Notes: generated from the sequence alone by a model not told the origin. Shown: positions 27,644-36,817, counted from the stretch's first letter. The stretch: DNA of 64,000 bases from Firmicutes bacterium UBA6806 (GCA_002452745.1 DKFC01000052.1:62001-126000), one strand, 5' to 3'. Numbers and translations are program-made.

Positions 27644-28771
27644 TCACTTAAAATAATCTATGATTTTGGATACCACATGCTCCAGTTCTCCCTCGGTTAA
27701 GAGATGATGAAGCGGGAGTCTCACTATGCGTTCAGACACCGTTTCAGTATTGTAAAGTCGATTTGGGCCTCTCCCGTATTGAATGCCCATTGCCGTTGTA
27801 TGAAGCGGCGTATAGTGAGTGCTCGTCTCAATTCCCTCTTCTAAGAGCGATCCCATAAAAGCCTTTCGATCAACGCCTCCAGGGAGTAATAGATAAAAGA
27901 TATGCCCATTTTCACTCGACCTTGAACTGAAAGAAAGCCCTTTTTCTGTCAGTGACCTAAGAGAATTCAAGTAGAGATTCCACAGCTTTACCCGCCTCTT
28001 TGTAATCCATTCCATTTTTGCCACCGCCCGATTTAGAAAGAGCAACTGATAAAGTGGCATTTCATATTCGCTCCCCAATGAGCACCACTCGTACTTTGGA
28101 ATTTCACCTCTTAGAAAAGCCATGCGATTGGTGCCATGAGAAATGATGGTTTCGACTCTTTGATTTAGTTCTGGAGAGTTTAAAAATAGACAGCCTCCAC
28201 TGCCACCTGCAGTGAGATTTTTAGTTTGATGAAAACTCAGACAGCCCATCTCACCGTGAAGCCCAAGCGCTTTTCCATTGTAATTTGCCCCAATTCCATG
28301 AGAGGCATCTTCGAGTACCACACAGCGCCCAATATCTGCAATTGCCTGAAAGGCCTCTAGATCAACTGGAATGCCGCCATAGTGGATAGGGACAATTGCC
28401 TTTGTTCGCTGACTCAGTTGCCGTTCCACTGATGCCGGGTCTAAGTTGAGCGTCTCCATTTCAATATCTGCAAACTTTAATACAGCACCTCTTCTCGCAA
28501 AGGCATTTGCAGTGGAAACATGAGTGAACGAGGGCATGATGACTTCATCTCCCGCCCCTATTTCCAGAGCTAAAGCCATAACCTCCAATGCCGCTGTGGC
28601 AGAGCTTAAAAAATATTGATAGCCTATTTCACCATACCCAAAATGGTCTTTAAACTGTTCTGTGGTGGACTTTGCAAGTTGTTCATGGGACTGAAACGGA
28701 TTTACACTTAACTGGTCGCTGACCTCTGACATTATAGAGGATGTCCAGTAGGGTACATGGTATCTAATCAT
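27644..28771 (-). CDS. DegT/DnrJ/EryC1 aminotransferase, WecE-like
   Basis: A 375-residue PLP enzyme. Agreement with WecE/RffA (dTDP-4-amino-4,6-dideoxygalactose transaminase) runs along the whole protein: GDEVIMPSFTHVSTANAF, AIVPIHYGG, the Asp of VVLEDASHG at about 155, and the PLP lysine 184 in FHQTKNLTAGGSGG. The C-terminal HYTPLHTTAMG and RIVRLPLHHLLT also match. It would transfer an amino group to a nucleotide-linked keto sugar for a surface glycan. It stands alone: no other nucleotide-sugar gene is adjacent. Upstream lies an unusual tandem repeat at 28798-28829. Confidence 0.85.
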   Translation of the reverse strand: MIRYHVPYWTSSIMSEVSDQLSVNPFQSHEQLAKSTTEQFKDHFGYGEIGYQYFLSSATAALEVMALALEIGAGDEVIMPSFTHVSTANAFARRGAVLKFADIEMETLNLDPASVERQLSQRTKAIVPIHYGGIPVDLEAFQAIADIGRCVVLEDASHGIGANYNGKALGLHGEMGCLSFHQTKNLTAGGSGGCLFLNSPELNQRVETIISHGTNRMAFLRGEIPKYEWCSLGSEYEMPLYQLLFLNRAVAKMEWITKRRVKLWNLYLNSLRSLTEKGLSFSSRSSENGHIFYLLLPGGVDRKAFMGSLLEEGIETSTHYTPLHTTAMGIQYGRGPNRLYNTETVSERIVRLPLHHLLTEGELEHVVSKIIDYFK

Positions 28772-28797
28772 CTCTATCTCCCTTCAAATCCTTCATA

Positions 28798-28829
28798 TGA
28801 TTCCGTTCACGCCTGATTCCGTTCACGCC
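28798..28829. repeat. Perfect 16-bp tandem duplication in the aminotransferase leader
   Basis: TGATTCCGTTCACGCC occurs twice head to tail at 28798-28813 and 28814-28829, 27 bp upstream of the start codon at 28771. It lies between the gene and the inverted repeat 28831-28890. Confidence 0.8.
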
Positions 28830-28830
28830 C

Positions 28831-28890
28831 ATCAGAGCACGCTTTTATAGTCATCATATCATAAGAGGCCTTCATTATAAACGCTCTGAT
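28831..28890 (-). promoter_or_regulatory. Inverted repeat flanking a probable promoter
   Basis: ATCAGAGC (28831-28838) and GCTCTGAT (28883-28890) are perfect 8-bp inverted copies. Between them, on the minus strand, are TATAAT and TATGAT boxes. The arrangement could be a two-site operator controlling the aminotransferase gene. Confidence 0.35.
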
Positions 28891-28949
28891 GCGCCACAAA
28901 TGAAAGCCCCTTTGTCAATTCGTTGCGATTTTCTATTTTTCAGTTACCA

Positions 28950-30728
28950 CTATTTCACAACTGGATACTCTTTGTTTGCCCAACCTGCGGGTGCATTTGC
29001 GCCTGTTCCCATGCCGCCGTTAAGCGATACAGCATCATAGCCCATAAGTCTCAATGCCGCAGTTGCCTGTCCAGCTGTTTGACCAGTATAACAGTAGACG
29101 ACAATCGTCTTGTCTTTAGGGAGTGTGCCAAAAGAATCCACCATTGTGTTGCCAAAAGGAATGTTAACTGCTCCTTCTATATGACCATTTGCAAAGTCTT
29201 CTGCTTTTCTTACAGACAAAATATAAATGCTGTCATCTTTTGCGTCCACCATTGCTTTGAGATCATCTTCAGAAATCTTGTAATTTTTGTATTTAGTATC
29301 CTTTAAAGCGACCATGCCTTCATAATAGGTTGTAATTGCCGCTTGTATTGGTTCAGAAATTGTTGTAACTGCTCCACCTACTGGTGTTGCTTCTGTTGTT
29401 GTCTGAGCATCTATGCCATCCAATTTAGAGATGCCAAGATTCCATCCTAAGTTGACACTTCTAGCATCGAAGCCCGCAAGATTTAACGTCACCACTGCTT
29501 GCCCTGCTGTCTGTCCTGTATAGCAATAGACATAAACTGGCTTGTCAGAGGGAATATTCACTAAGTTTTCACTGATTGCAGTTCCCCATGGAAGGTTTAC
29601 AGCACCTTTCACATGGCCTTTTTCGTAATCTGCCGCACTTCTAATATCCAAAATAGTCATTGGTTCGTCAGCCACAACTTTTGCTATAAATTCATCTTGA
29701 GCAATTTTGTAGATGTGATCTGGCATGTTTTTGTATAGCTCAGTTACTTTGTCTGCCACTTCGTTTTCAACAGCATATCCTTTGTTTGCCCAACCCGCTG
29801 GTGCGTTTGCAGCGGTTCCCATACCACCATTAAGCGATACGGCATCATAGCCCATAAGTCTCAATGCAGCCGTAACTTGACCCGCAGTTTGACCAGTGTA
29901 GCAATAGACGACAATTTTTTTATCTGTAGGCAATGTCCCGAAACTGCCTGCCATATCATTTCCAAAAGGAATGTTGACTGCACTTTTAATATGACCCGCT
30001 TCATAATCTTTTGCATTTCTCACAGAAAGCACATAGATGCTGTCATCGCCGCTGTCGATCATTTCCTTCAAGCCATCTTCAGAAATTTTATAGTTTTTAA
30101 ATGGTGTGTCACTTACTGCCGCAAGGCCTTCGTAATAAGCAGTCAATTCACTTTGAACCGCTGAATCTATTTGAGTGGCTCCTGCTTCAAGTGTTGCTGC
30201 TTCTGTACTTGTAACAGCATCCACGCCATCTGCTTTTGAGATGCCAAGATTCCAACCTAGATTGACACTTCTTGCATCAAAACCAGCATAGTTCAGTGTC
30301 ATCACCGCTTGTCCTGCCGTTTGACCAGTATAGCAATAGACATACAGAGGCTTGTCTACTGGAATACTGCTGAGTCCTTCTGCAATTGCAGGACCCCAAG
30401 GCATGTTGACTGCACCTTTAACATGACCTTTTCCATAGTCTTCTGCACTTCTAATATCCAAAATAGTCATATCTTCCCCTGCAACTACTTTTTCAATAAA
30501 CTCAGCTTGACTGATTTTATAAATATGCTCTGGCATGTTCTCGAAATAAGCAGCCACTTTATCATTTGCAGTGGCTGGTGCCTCTTCTTCAGTTGTTTCA
30601 GAAGGTGTATTAGCTGTGGTTTCTTCTGTGACTTCCATAGACGCCTTCGGCTCTTCTGTCTTGCCGCAAGCAGTTGTTGACAATACAAGCATTAAAGCCA
30701 ATAGTATTGCAAGCAATTTCTTATTCAT
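28950..30728 (-). CDS. Exported lipoprotein with four rhodanese domains
   Basis: A 592-residue lipoprotein; MNKKLLAILLALMLVLSTTAC ends in the lipobox, and GGAGG precedes the ATG at 30728. Four rhodanese-type domains follow, each with active-site loop CYTGQTAG. Domains 1 and 3 (TILDIRSAEDYGKGHVKGAV type) and domains 2 and 4 (YVLSVRNAKDYEAGHIKSAV type) are closest pairs, so a two-domain unit of about 270 residues was duplicated. It should handle sulfane sulfur outside the membrane, for example from thiosulfate or polysulfide. It follows another rhodanese lipoprotein after 94 bp. Confidence 0.87.
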   Translation of the reverse strand: MNKKLLAILLALMLVLSTTACGKTEEPKASMEVTEETTANTPSETTEEEAPATANDKVAAYFENMPEHIYKISQAEFIEKVVAGEDMTILDIRSAEDYGKGHVKGAVNMPWGPAIAEGLSSIPVDKPLYVYCYTGQTAGQAVMTLNYAGFDARSVNLGWNLGISKADGVDAVTSTEAATLEAGATQIDSAVQSELTAYYEGLAAVSDTPFKNYKISEDGLKEMIDSGDDSIYVLSVRNAKDYEAGHIKSAVNIPFGNDMAGSFGTLPTDKKIVVYCYTGQTAGQVTAALRLMGYDAVSLNGGMGTAANAPAGWANKGYAVENEVADKVTELYKNMPDHIYKIAQDEFIAKVVADEPMTILDIRSAADYEKGHVKGAVNLPWGTAISENLVNIPSDKPVYVYCYTGQTAGQAVVTLNLAGFDARSVNLGWNLGISKLDGIDAQTTTEATPVGGAVTTISEPIQAAITTYYEGMVALKDTKYKNYKISEDDLKAMVDAKDDSIYILSVRKAEDFANGHIEGAVNIPFGNTMVDSFGTLPKDKTIVVYCYTGQTAGQATAALRLMGYDAVSLNGGMGTGANAPAGWANKEYPVVK

Positions 30729-30822
30729 AAGATTTCCTCCCAATTTTACGCATGCTATAATCGCCAATATTTCATGGCAGCATCCGCACTTTACAAGATG
30801 GTTCTCCTTGAGGTGACTTAAA

Positions 30823-31725
30823 TCACGAACCCTCTTGTTGTGTGATAGGCGCTTTTTCTTCCACAGGAACAGTGACTTCGTTCTTTGAAGACCATTCAAT
30901 CCATGCGCCATCATATACTTTTACATGTTCATACCCAGCTTCCTGTAACAGTGCAAATGTCTGAGTCGCTCTGAACGAAGATTTGCAATAGAGAATGATT
31001 TCATCGTCTTTTTTTAGTCCTAAATCCTGATAGAAAAGACCAATGTCTCTACTGGACATAAACGTTCCATCACTGTATAAATTCTTGGTATGAGGATATA
31101 AAATCGCCCCTTTGATATAGCCCGCTTCGTATTCTGCTACAGAACGAACATCTACGATTTTCGCAGTTGGGGTTTCCATTTCTGTCTGAGCCTTTACCTC
31201 GTCGTATGAGGCTATAATACTCTCATCAGCTTCTTTTGCAGTATAAGTGACCGCGCTCAGCTGAGGCTCTTCTTTCGTAATTTCAAGTCCGGCCTCTACG
31301 AGTGCACTGGCACCGCCATTTACGATCATAACCTTGTCGTGCCCATAAACTCTAAACGTCCAAAAAATCCTCCCTGCACTGACACCGTCATTGTCATCAT
31401 AGACATAGAGCGTTTGAGTGTTTGAGATGCCCTTTGCGCCAACAACTTTTTCAAAATCAGCTTTTGAAATCAGCATTGACTGGTCGTTTACAAGTTCACT
31501 AGGAGACAGGCATACTGCACCTTGAAGATGTCCCTTGTCATAGGCTTCTTGACCTCTGGCATCAATCACCAGCACATCAGAATTGCCCTGATAAACGGCA
31601 CCTACCTGCTTTGCCTCTGCCACGTTCATGGTTCCCGGATATGCCGTTTTAATTGCACATCCACCAAGCACGAGCATTGTCATCAGCACGGTAGCGAGAA
31701 TCACCGTCCATTTTTGCTTCGTCAT
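30823..31725 (-). CDS. Rhodanese-type thiosulfate sulfurtransferase lipoprotein
   Basis: A 300-residue two-domain rhodanese. The leader MTKQKWTVILATVLMTMLVL plus lipobox GGC marks a lipoprotein. The N-terminal domain (VLVIDARGQEAYDKGHLQGA) has lost the catalytic cysteine (YVYDDNDGVSAG). The C-terminal domain has IILYCKSSFRATQTF with cysteine in the loop, as in thiosulfate sulfurtransferases. The ATG at 31725 is behind GGAGG. It is the first gene of a two-gene operon with the four-domain rhodanese, so both probably act on extracellular reduced sulfur. Confidence 0.88.
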   Translation of the reverse strand: MTKQKWTVILATVLMTMLVLGGCAIKTAYPGTMNVAEAKQVGAVYQGNSDVLVIDARGQEAYDKGHLQGAVCLSPSELVNDQSMLISKADFEKVVGAKGISNTQTLYVYDDNDGVSAGRIFWTFRVYGHDKVMIVNGGASALVEAGLEITKEEPQLSAVTYTAKEADESIIASYDEVKAQTEMETPTAKIVDVRSVAEYEAGYIKGAILYPHTKNLYSDGTFMSSRDIGLFYQDLGLKKDDEIILYCKSSFRATQTFALLQEAGYEHVKVYDGAWIEWSSKNEVTVPVEEKAPITQQEGS

Positions 31726-32015
31726 ACAAACCTCCATAAACGAATTTGTGAGATTGCTTTGGAGTACATTGTTAATTTGTAAACAATTAATGTGCCAAGC
31801 ACACTTTTCTCATAATCATTATATTGTATTTTATTTTGAAATGGTCATCACATTTACTTATACTACATTTCATATTGGTATGATAGAAATTTAACACACT
31901 CTCAGATGAGGCTATACATCCACGCTTATTTTCAGTATGATGGAGGTGATTCACCTTATTTTGAAACATCCTTTATTTTGAAGCATTCTCTCTAATTTTA
32001 TTTTGACGAAGGGGT

Positions 32016-33653
32016 ATGATGTACTTGATATCAAAAGAAAAAGACACTCTTCCAAAAGGGCTAAGACCTTTTAAAAACATATTGCATTTCAGAACTGCTC
32101 TGGTCTTGGTCCTTTTGTTCTTCATGGCAAACCTATTTTCATTGATGCAATTTCCCCTAGTGCACTCTGATGAAATTTGGTTAAAAGGGCTTTCACTCGA
32201 GGTGTGGCATCAGCGAAGTTTTAACGTTACCGAACCCTTTTATGATCTTTATCCACGTGTGCCACATCCCTTTAGATGGCTCTTCAACCTCTTGCAGCTC
32301 GGATTCGTAGGCATCTTTGGCAATTCGCTGTTCAGTGTAAGACTGCTCTCGCTTGTAGCCTCAACCTCTAGTTTAATCGTCTTTTACAAAATACTTCGCC
32401 ACATCACAAAATCTGAGGCTCTCTCTCTCAGTGGACTATCGCTTCTCATGCTAAATATTCAGTGGTTATATGCCGCTCACTTTGGCCGCCAAGAAGCGCT
32501 GATTATGCTTTTAATGTTACTCTCCTATTGGAACTGCACACGTCTTAATTCCACAAAGTGGCTGGCGTTAATTCTCCTACTTGGAATTGGCATCCACCCC
32601 AACAGCTTTCTAATTGGCTTCATGATCTGTCTACTGCTTTGCCATCAGATTTATCACAAGATGCGACCCCTGCGAGATTTCTTCGTGTTTATCGGCATTA
32701 CTATGGTTGGCTGTATCATTTACTTGGGATCAGGCTTTCTAATGACCTCTGATTTTCTCATGCGCTATTTGAGTTTTGGCGCAAGTCTGGGTGTTGATGC
32801 CGTTCCAATGAGCCGCCTTCAAAATTACTACTGGTTTTGGGTTAAGCTCTACGGAGAAATCGGAGGAACTTATGAACTCTTTAACATCAGGATAGAGCTT
32901 TGCTTGCTGGCAATCCTCGTCCTAGTTGTTCCCTTTATTCCAAAAGTTATAAGCAAGCAGACTCTATTAAATCGCAGTGACGCTGATAGCCATTTATTTG
33001 ATGCTATCCATTTATTTGAACCTTATATAGCACTTGTGAGCATTTTACTTGGTCTTTTCATCATCGGGCGCAACAATCAGACCTCCGTAGTCTTTTTATT
33101 GCCTTTTGTGATTTTAATGCTGTTCAATCTAGTGTCAATTTTCAACTTGAAAAAACAGTGGCGTATGGGTTTCAGTATTGGTATAACGCTCTTTGCACTG
33201 TTCAATCTCCAAGGCGACTTAAAGGCATATACAGCCCGTTTCCCCTACGCCCAGCCATACGAGGTCATACAGAGAGAAATTGGGAAAGCCATTCCACATG
33301 ATGCGGCTGTTCTTGGCAACATCAACATCATGGAGGGACAAAACACCAATCAATTTTACGATATTCGAAATCTTGCTTACTTACAGGAAAACAATTTAAC
33401 TCTACAGGATTATATCGACAGGAGACATATACAGTATATTGCCATCCACGATGAAATGGACTACATCGCCAGTTGCTCTCCAAAATGGGATTTTCTATAT
33501 GTCAATATGAATTACTGGGACGAATTAAACGACTATCTGACAGCTAACACTGAACTCATCTCTGAAATTGACAATCCACTGTATGCCATGAGAATTTCAA
33601 AATACGCCGGGACTTATCCCTGGAAAACTAAAATATACCGCATTTTGCCATAA
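32016..33653 (+). CDS. GT39/ArnT-like membrane glycosyltransferase
   Basis: A 545-residue protein with about ten membrane helices. An early extracytoplasmic loop carries the acidic pair in LVHSDEIWLKG, matching the DE motif of dolichyl- or undecaprenyl-phosphate-sugar-dependent transferases (GT39/GT83, PMT type). The C-terminal 130 residues (about YAQPYEVIQREIGKAIPHDA) form a soluble domain typical for the group. GAAGGGG precedes the ATG at 32016. It should move a sugar from a lipid carrier to protein or cell-wall polymer at the outer face. The acceptor is unknown. Confidence 0.75.
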   Translation: MMYLISKEKDTLPKGLRPFKNILHFRTALVLVLLFFMANLFSLMQFPLVHSDEIWLKGLSLEVWHQRSFNVTEPFYDLYPRVPHPFRWLFNLLQLGFVGIFGNSLFSVRLLSLVASTSSLIVFYKILRHITKSEALSLSGLSLLMLNIQWLYAAHFGRQEALIMLLMLLSYWNCTRLNSTKWLALILLLGIGIHPNSFLIGFMICLLLCHQIYHKMRPLRDFFVFIGITMVGCIIYLGSGFLMTSDFLMRYLSFGASLGVDAVPMSRLQNYYWFWVKLYGEIGGTYELFNIRIELCLLAILVLVVPFIPKVISKQTLLNRSDADSHLFDAIHLFEPYIALVSILLGLFIIGRNNQTSVVFLLPFVILMLFNLVSIFNLKKQWRMGFSIGITLFALFNLQGDLKAYTARFPYAQPYEVIQREIGKAIPHDAAVLGNINIMEGQNTNQFYDIRNLAYLQENNLTLQDYIDRRHIQYIAIHDEMDYIASCSPKWDFLYVNMNYWDELNDYLTANTELISEIDNPLYAMRISKYAGTYPWKTKIYRILP

Positions 33654-33670
33654 GCAAAAGCGGTATATTT
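33631..33670. terminator. Strong bidirectional terminator
   Basis: AAATATACCGC and GCGGTATATTT, extended by TTTTGC/GCAAAA, form a stem of about 17 bp that includes the stop codon region of the plus-strand glycosyltransferase gene. U-tracts occur on both strands, fitting the convergent gene at 33731. A partial copy, GCGGTATATTTT, recurs near 34751. Confidence 0.8.
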
Positions 33671-33730
33671 TTATAAACATTAGGCGTTCAAATATTTAAT
33701 TTGGAATCACATCAATCCATCACAAAGATG

Positions 33731-33925
33731 CTATCCGTCATTCTTTCTATGCCAGATCAGATAACTTATACTGACCAAGCAAATTAGGAAAACTTGATAG
33801 ATAACCACCCCATAAAAAGTATGCAGTAATCCGCTTATGAAGCCAAAGACTGCAAAGACGCAGTATATGGCCATAAACAAAGCTATGTGTTTTGATTCTT
33901 TTGTTTTAAATAATTTATCCAACAT
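33731..33925 (-). CDS. Small membrane protein of unknown function
   Basis: A 64-residue protein with two hydrophobic segments (IALFMAIYCVFAVFGFISGL and VVIYQVFLICLVSISYLIW) and a basic end, WHRKNDG. It begins 2 bp after the stop of the exported protein upstream, so the two are co-transcribed and may act together. No family recognised; a two-helix immunity- or accessory-type membrane protein is one option, but there is no evidence beyond the layout. Confidence 0.6.
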   Translation of the reverse strand: MLDKLFKTKESKHIALFMAIYCVFAVFGFISGLLHTFYGVVIYQVFLICLVSISYLIWHRKNDG

Positions 33926-33927
33926 AA

Positions 33928-34551
33928 TTAACGCACCAAAATTGTATTATATTCTGTTCCCGTCGATACCCAAGGCGAATTTTTGTCTTCTCTTCTCCAA
34001 GTCTTGGTTTTATAAGTCACCCACTCACTCATTTTAGTCACTCTACCTGTGGCCAAATTTTCAGACCACTTGATTTTTGTCTTCTTGTCGACACTTATCT
34101 TAATAGCATCAAAAGTGACATATGATGATACAGTTGATGTTGCAAATGCAATATTTGAAACAAATCCCGCCATCCCCAGTTTTTTAGCGATGAGGGCGTA
34201 TCCCTTCTTTTTAGTCAAAGTAGACGCAGTCACTTTTAATGCACTTTTAGTCAGCGCCCCACCCAGTAAAAAGAAACCAATTTCCAATTCTTTTGACGCC
34301 ATCTTGACTGCGGCTTCAATGTCTTCTTCATCGGCAATTGCAGTGGTATGAAAGCTATAATCCGTTTCTGTGTAGTAATATCTAAATCTATTGGACTGTG
34401 TTTCGATGCCACCACTTTGATCTGTATCTTCAAAACTGATGCCTGTTCTATTATCTATTATAACAGTTTCAGAACCCTCTGACGCAAAAACAGGCAACAC
34501 AGTTGTAAGCATCACTATAAGTGCTAATGCTAAAATTTTTATTTTTCTCAT
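33928..34551 (-). CDS. Exported protein of unknown function
   Basis: A 207-residue protein with a clear signal peptide (KILALALIVMLTTVLPVFAS, cleavage after VFA). The mature part starts with an acidic, aromatic segment (RFRYYYTETDYSFHTT). It has a hydrophobic central region about residues 90-150 (IGFFLLGGALTKSALKVTAS and AGFVSNIAFATSTVSSYVTF) and a basic, tryptophan-containing tail. This acidic start, hydrophobic middle and basic end recalls secreted peptides with a partner membrane protein, but I do not recognise a family. A 64-residue membrane protein follows immediately. Confidence 0.65.
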   Translation of the reverse strand: MRKIKILALALIVMLTTVLPVFASEGSETVIIDNRTGISFEDTDQSGGIETQSNRFRYYYTETDYSFHTTAIADEEDIEAAVKMASKELEIGFFLLGGALTKSALKVTASTLTKKKGYALIAKKLGMAGFVSNIAFATSTVSSYVTFDAIKISVDKKTKIKWSENLATGRVTKMSEWVTYKTKTWRREDKNSPWVSTGTEYNTILVR

Positions 34552-34768
34552 TTATATCCTCCAGGAATTTCATGTTTTTCATTTTATAAGCGATTCGCCC
34601 TGTAGTTATATGTACATCTTTCGTTTAAATAAGTATTGATATGTTTTCCTCCTCTTTATGATTTTCTAGGCAAATCATTTACTTGAACGCTTATGCCAAT
34701 ACTACCATATCACTGAACACCAGACAATCTAAATGGCCTCATTGGAACAAAATGCGGTATATTTTCCT

Positions 34769-36028
34769 TTAGTCTCTATAAAACCGTTTCCCCCGAATCA
34801 CAAGGTTTACACCCTTTTCGTCTAAAATTTTAAGAATGTCATAGGCACTTTTGATGTTTTTAGATAAAGAGGCTTCATCCTGCCCAGTGATAATCATGTA
34901 CCCTGCGCGCTGAGATGCGTTTTCTGTCGGCGGAATCGTCTCTCCCACTTTGAAATTGTACCCCACTTCATGAATAAACTCACAAGCTCTCAGATCATTT
35001 AAGTCTGTCATAGACTCTATTTTTCCCGCATGACAAAAGAAAAGCTGAGTGCTGAAAAGTGGCGGTTTTATCCCATACGCGTATGCCTTTAGCGACGCTT
35101 TATCATAGGTCACACTATGACAGCCCTCTATGGAGAGTCCCAACACATCAATCCCAGTGACCAGTGGAATCGTCACATCCTCATATGCTCCCCCCAGTCG
35201 GCAGGCGATTTCATTTACCATGACGCCCTGATTGCCAACGAGATATTGAAAGTAAATTGGCCCTTCCTGTATGTTAAACGCTGTACAAACGCGCTCTGTA
35301 ATTTCTATAATTTCACGTTCATACCGCTCTAGGTGAATAGAGGGATATTCGTGTGCAATGCAAACACCTATATGCCTCTCTGGCGAAAAGGTGACTCGGT
35401 CTGTAATCGTAAGTACTTTGACAGCACCATCAACCACCCAACCGCTCACGGTCAGCTCTTTGTTTTCATAATAAGCCTCCACCAAGATTTTATCTTGTCT
35501 CGAATAGCTCACTACTTTATGAAATTTTTCACGAATAGCCTCTGTGCTGTTCAATTTATAAATTCCACGTTGTCCCTGAGAATCCAAAGGTTTGACTACA
35601 TAAGGCGGCTTGATGTGCTCAAGTTCGCTCTCTTCAAAAGTCTCTGAAATAACCGCAAAGGGAACGGTTGGAATGTTAAAGTCCTTAAACCGCTCCTTCA
35701 TGTATCTTTTATCCGTAACCCAAAGCGCCGTTTCGGAAGAGATGAACGTCGGCAGGTTCAATTCTTCACAGGCCTTTGTCACACACAGAACCGGCTGATC
35801 TGTGCCCACGGTTAAAACGCCATCAACTTCAAGTGTTCTGGCGGCTTCTAAAATCGCCTCAGAGCTAAACGCATCTGCTAAAACCGCTATATCTGCAAGC
35901 AACTTTCCCTTTGACGTCTCCAAATAATCGGCAACAGCTGTTTCTATGCCCATATCTCGCATACGTTTAATTCCATTGATCTGACAACTGCCAGCTCCCA
36001 CCATCAAGACCCTTTTGCGCCTCATCAT
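34769..36028 (-). CDS. ATP-grasp ligase of unknown specificity
   Basis: A 419-residue ATP-grasp protein. The N-terminus is a pre-ATP-grasp Rossmann domain (RVLMVGAGSCQINGIKRMRD), followed by the ATP-binding lobes (PPYVVKPLDSQGQRGI as glycine-rich loop; ILVEAYYENKELTVSGWVV) and the metal site region VNEIACRLGGAYED. It resembles carbamoyl-phosphate-synthase-like or amino-acid ligases of the PurK/LysX-like type. It starts 37 bp after a GT2 glycosyltransferase gene, so it may attach an amino acid or similar group in a surface-glycan pathway. That link is inference. Confidence 0.78.
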   Translation of the reverse strand: MMRRKRVLMVGAGSCQINGIKRMRDMGIETAVADYLETSKGKLLADIAVLADAFSSEAILEAARTLEVDGVLTVGTDQPVLCVTKACEELNLPTFISSETALWVTDKRYMKERFKDFNIPTVPFAVISETFEESELEHIKPPYVVKPLDSQGQRGIYKLNSTEAIREKFHKVVSYSRQDKILVEAYYENKELTVSGWVVDGAVKVLTITDRVTFSPERHIGVCIAHEYPSIHLERYEREIIEITERVCTAFNIQEGPIYFQYLVGNQGVMVNEIACRLGGAYEDVTIPLVTGIDVLGLSIEGCHSVTYDKASLKAYAYGIKPPLFSTQLFFCHAGKIESMTDLNDLRACEFIHEVGYNFKVGETIPPTENASQRAGYMIITGQDEASLSKNIKSAYDILKILDEKGVNLVIRGKRFYRD

Positions 36029-36064
36029 CTAAATCACCTCTATCCAGTTTTTTCTCTTTCCCCT

Positions 36065-36817
36065 TTACTCTGTGCCCTTGCTTTCAGGTGATACCACTCT
36101 CTGTTCACGTCTCGTGAGATGTCTTTTGAAAAAACTCTCTAGCTGGTGTCTCATGCCATAATGCCAATGGAGTTTAAAACAAAGGCTCACCAATTTCTTA
36201 ACGGTATATCCTGATTTTCCAGCATATCGCTCTCGCCGTATCACTGAGACGTTTCCAACACATTTCACATGTGGCAAGAGTTCAGCACTCAGATAGACAA
36301 AATCAGTTGGTCGATCTGATAAAACCTCGTAAACAGATTTGTGTATCAGTCTAAAACTGCTTACCCTAAGGCCTCTTAAAGTCCTAAACCGCCGCTTGAA
36401 AAAACGCCCTACAATCTTTGAACCCATGTGGCGAATCCCCTTCTCTGTAACATTTCCATAGATGCCATAGACCAAATCGCACCCTTCTTTTGCCATTTTT
36501 TTCATCTGCAAAACCGCTCTGATGTCGTGTTGACCATCGTCGTCCATGGTCAGTGCATATTCACCTCGGCATTTCAAAAGACCTTGCAAAAGGGCCTTTT
36601 GTTGTCCGATGTTCATGGGCAATTTTACCCCTACAATATTTTTATTTTCCAACATCTGCTTCTCTATATAGCTCCAACTCAAATCAGTGCTCCCATCGTC
36701 CACTAAGATCAGTTCATAGCTCCACTTGCTCTCTAAAAAAAATCCTTCAATCTCTTCGATGACGGCTGGCAGAGTCTTTATGCTATTGTAGACCGGTATG
36801 ACCACTGAAATATCCAT
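36065..36817 (-). CDS. GT2-family glycosyltransferase, DPM/ArnC-like
   Basis: A 250-residue GT-A fold transferase. MDISVVIPVYNSIKTLPAVI, the nucleotide-binding VDDGSTDLSW, and the metal site MDDDGQHD are all present; there are no C-terminal membrane helices. It would transfer a sugar from a nucleotide donor, possibly to a polyprenyl phosphate. The ATG at 36817 follows GGAG. A longer frame to 36913 lacks a ribosome-binding site and would overlap the divergent tusA. The ATP-grasp gene follows. Confidence 0.82.
   Translation of the reverse strand: MDISVVIPVYNSIKTLPAVIEEIEGFFLESKWSYELILVDDGSTDLSWSYIEKQMLENKNIVGVKLPMNIGQQKALLQGLLKCRGEYALTMDDDGQHDIRAVLQMKKMAKEGCDLVYGIYGNVTEKGIRHMGSKIVGRFFKRRFRTLRGLRVSSFRLIHKSVYEVLSDRPTDFVYLSAELLPHVKCVGNVSVIRRERYAGKSGYTVKKLVSLCFKLHWHYGMRHQLESFFKRHLTRREQRVVSPESKGTE

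Noticed and set aside
31787..31969. Minus-strand frame of 60 codons upstream of the rhodanese gene
   Set aside because: No ribosome-binding site and unlikely composition; the stretch is better explained as promoter DNA of two divergent genes.
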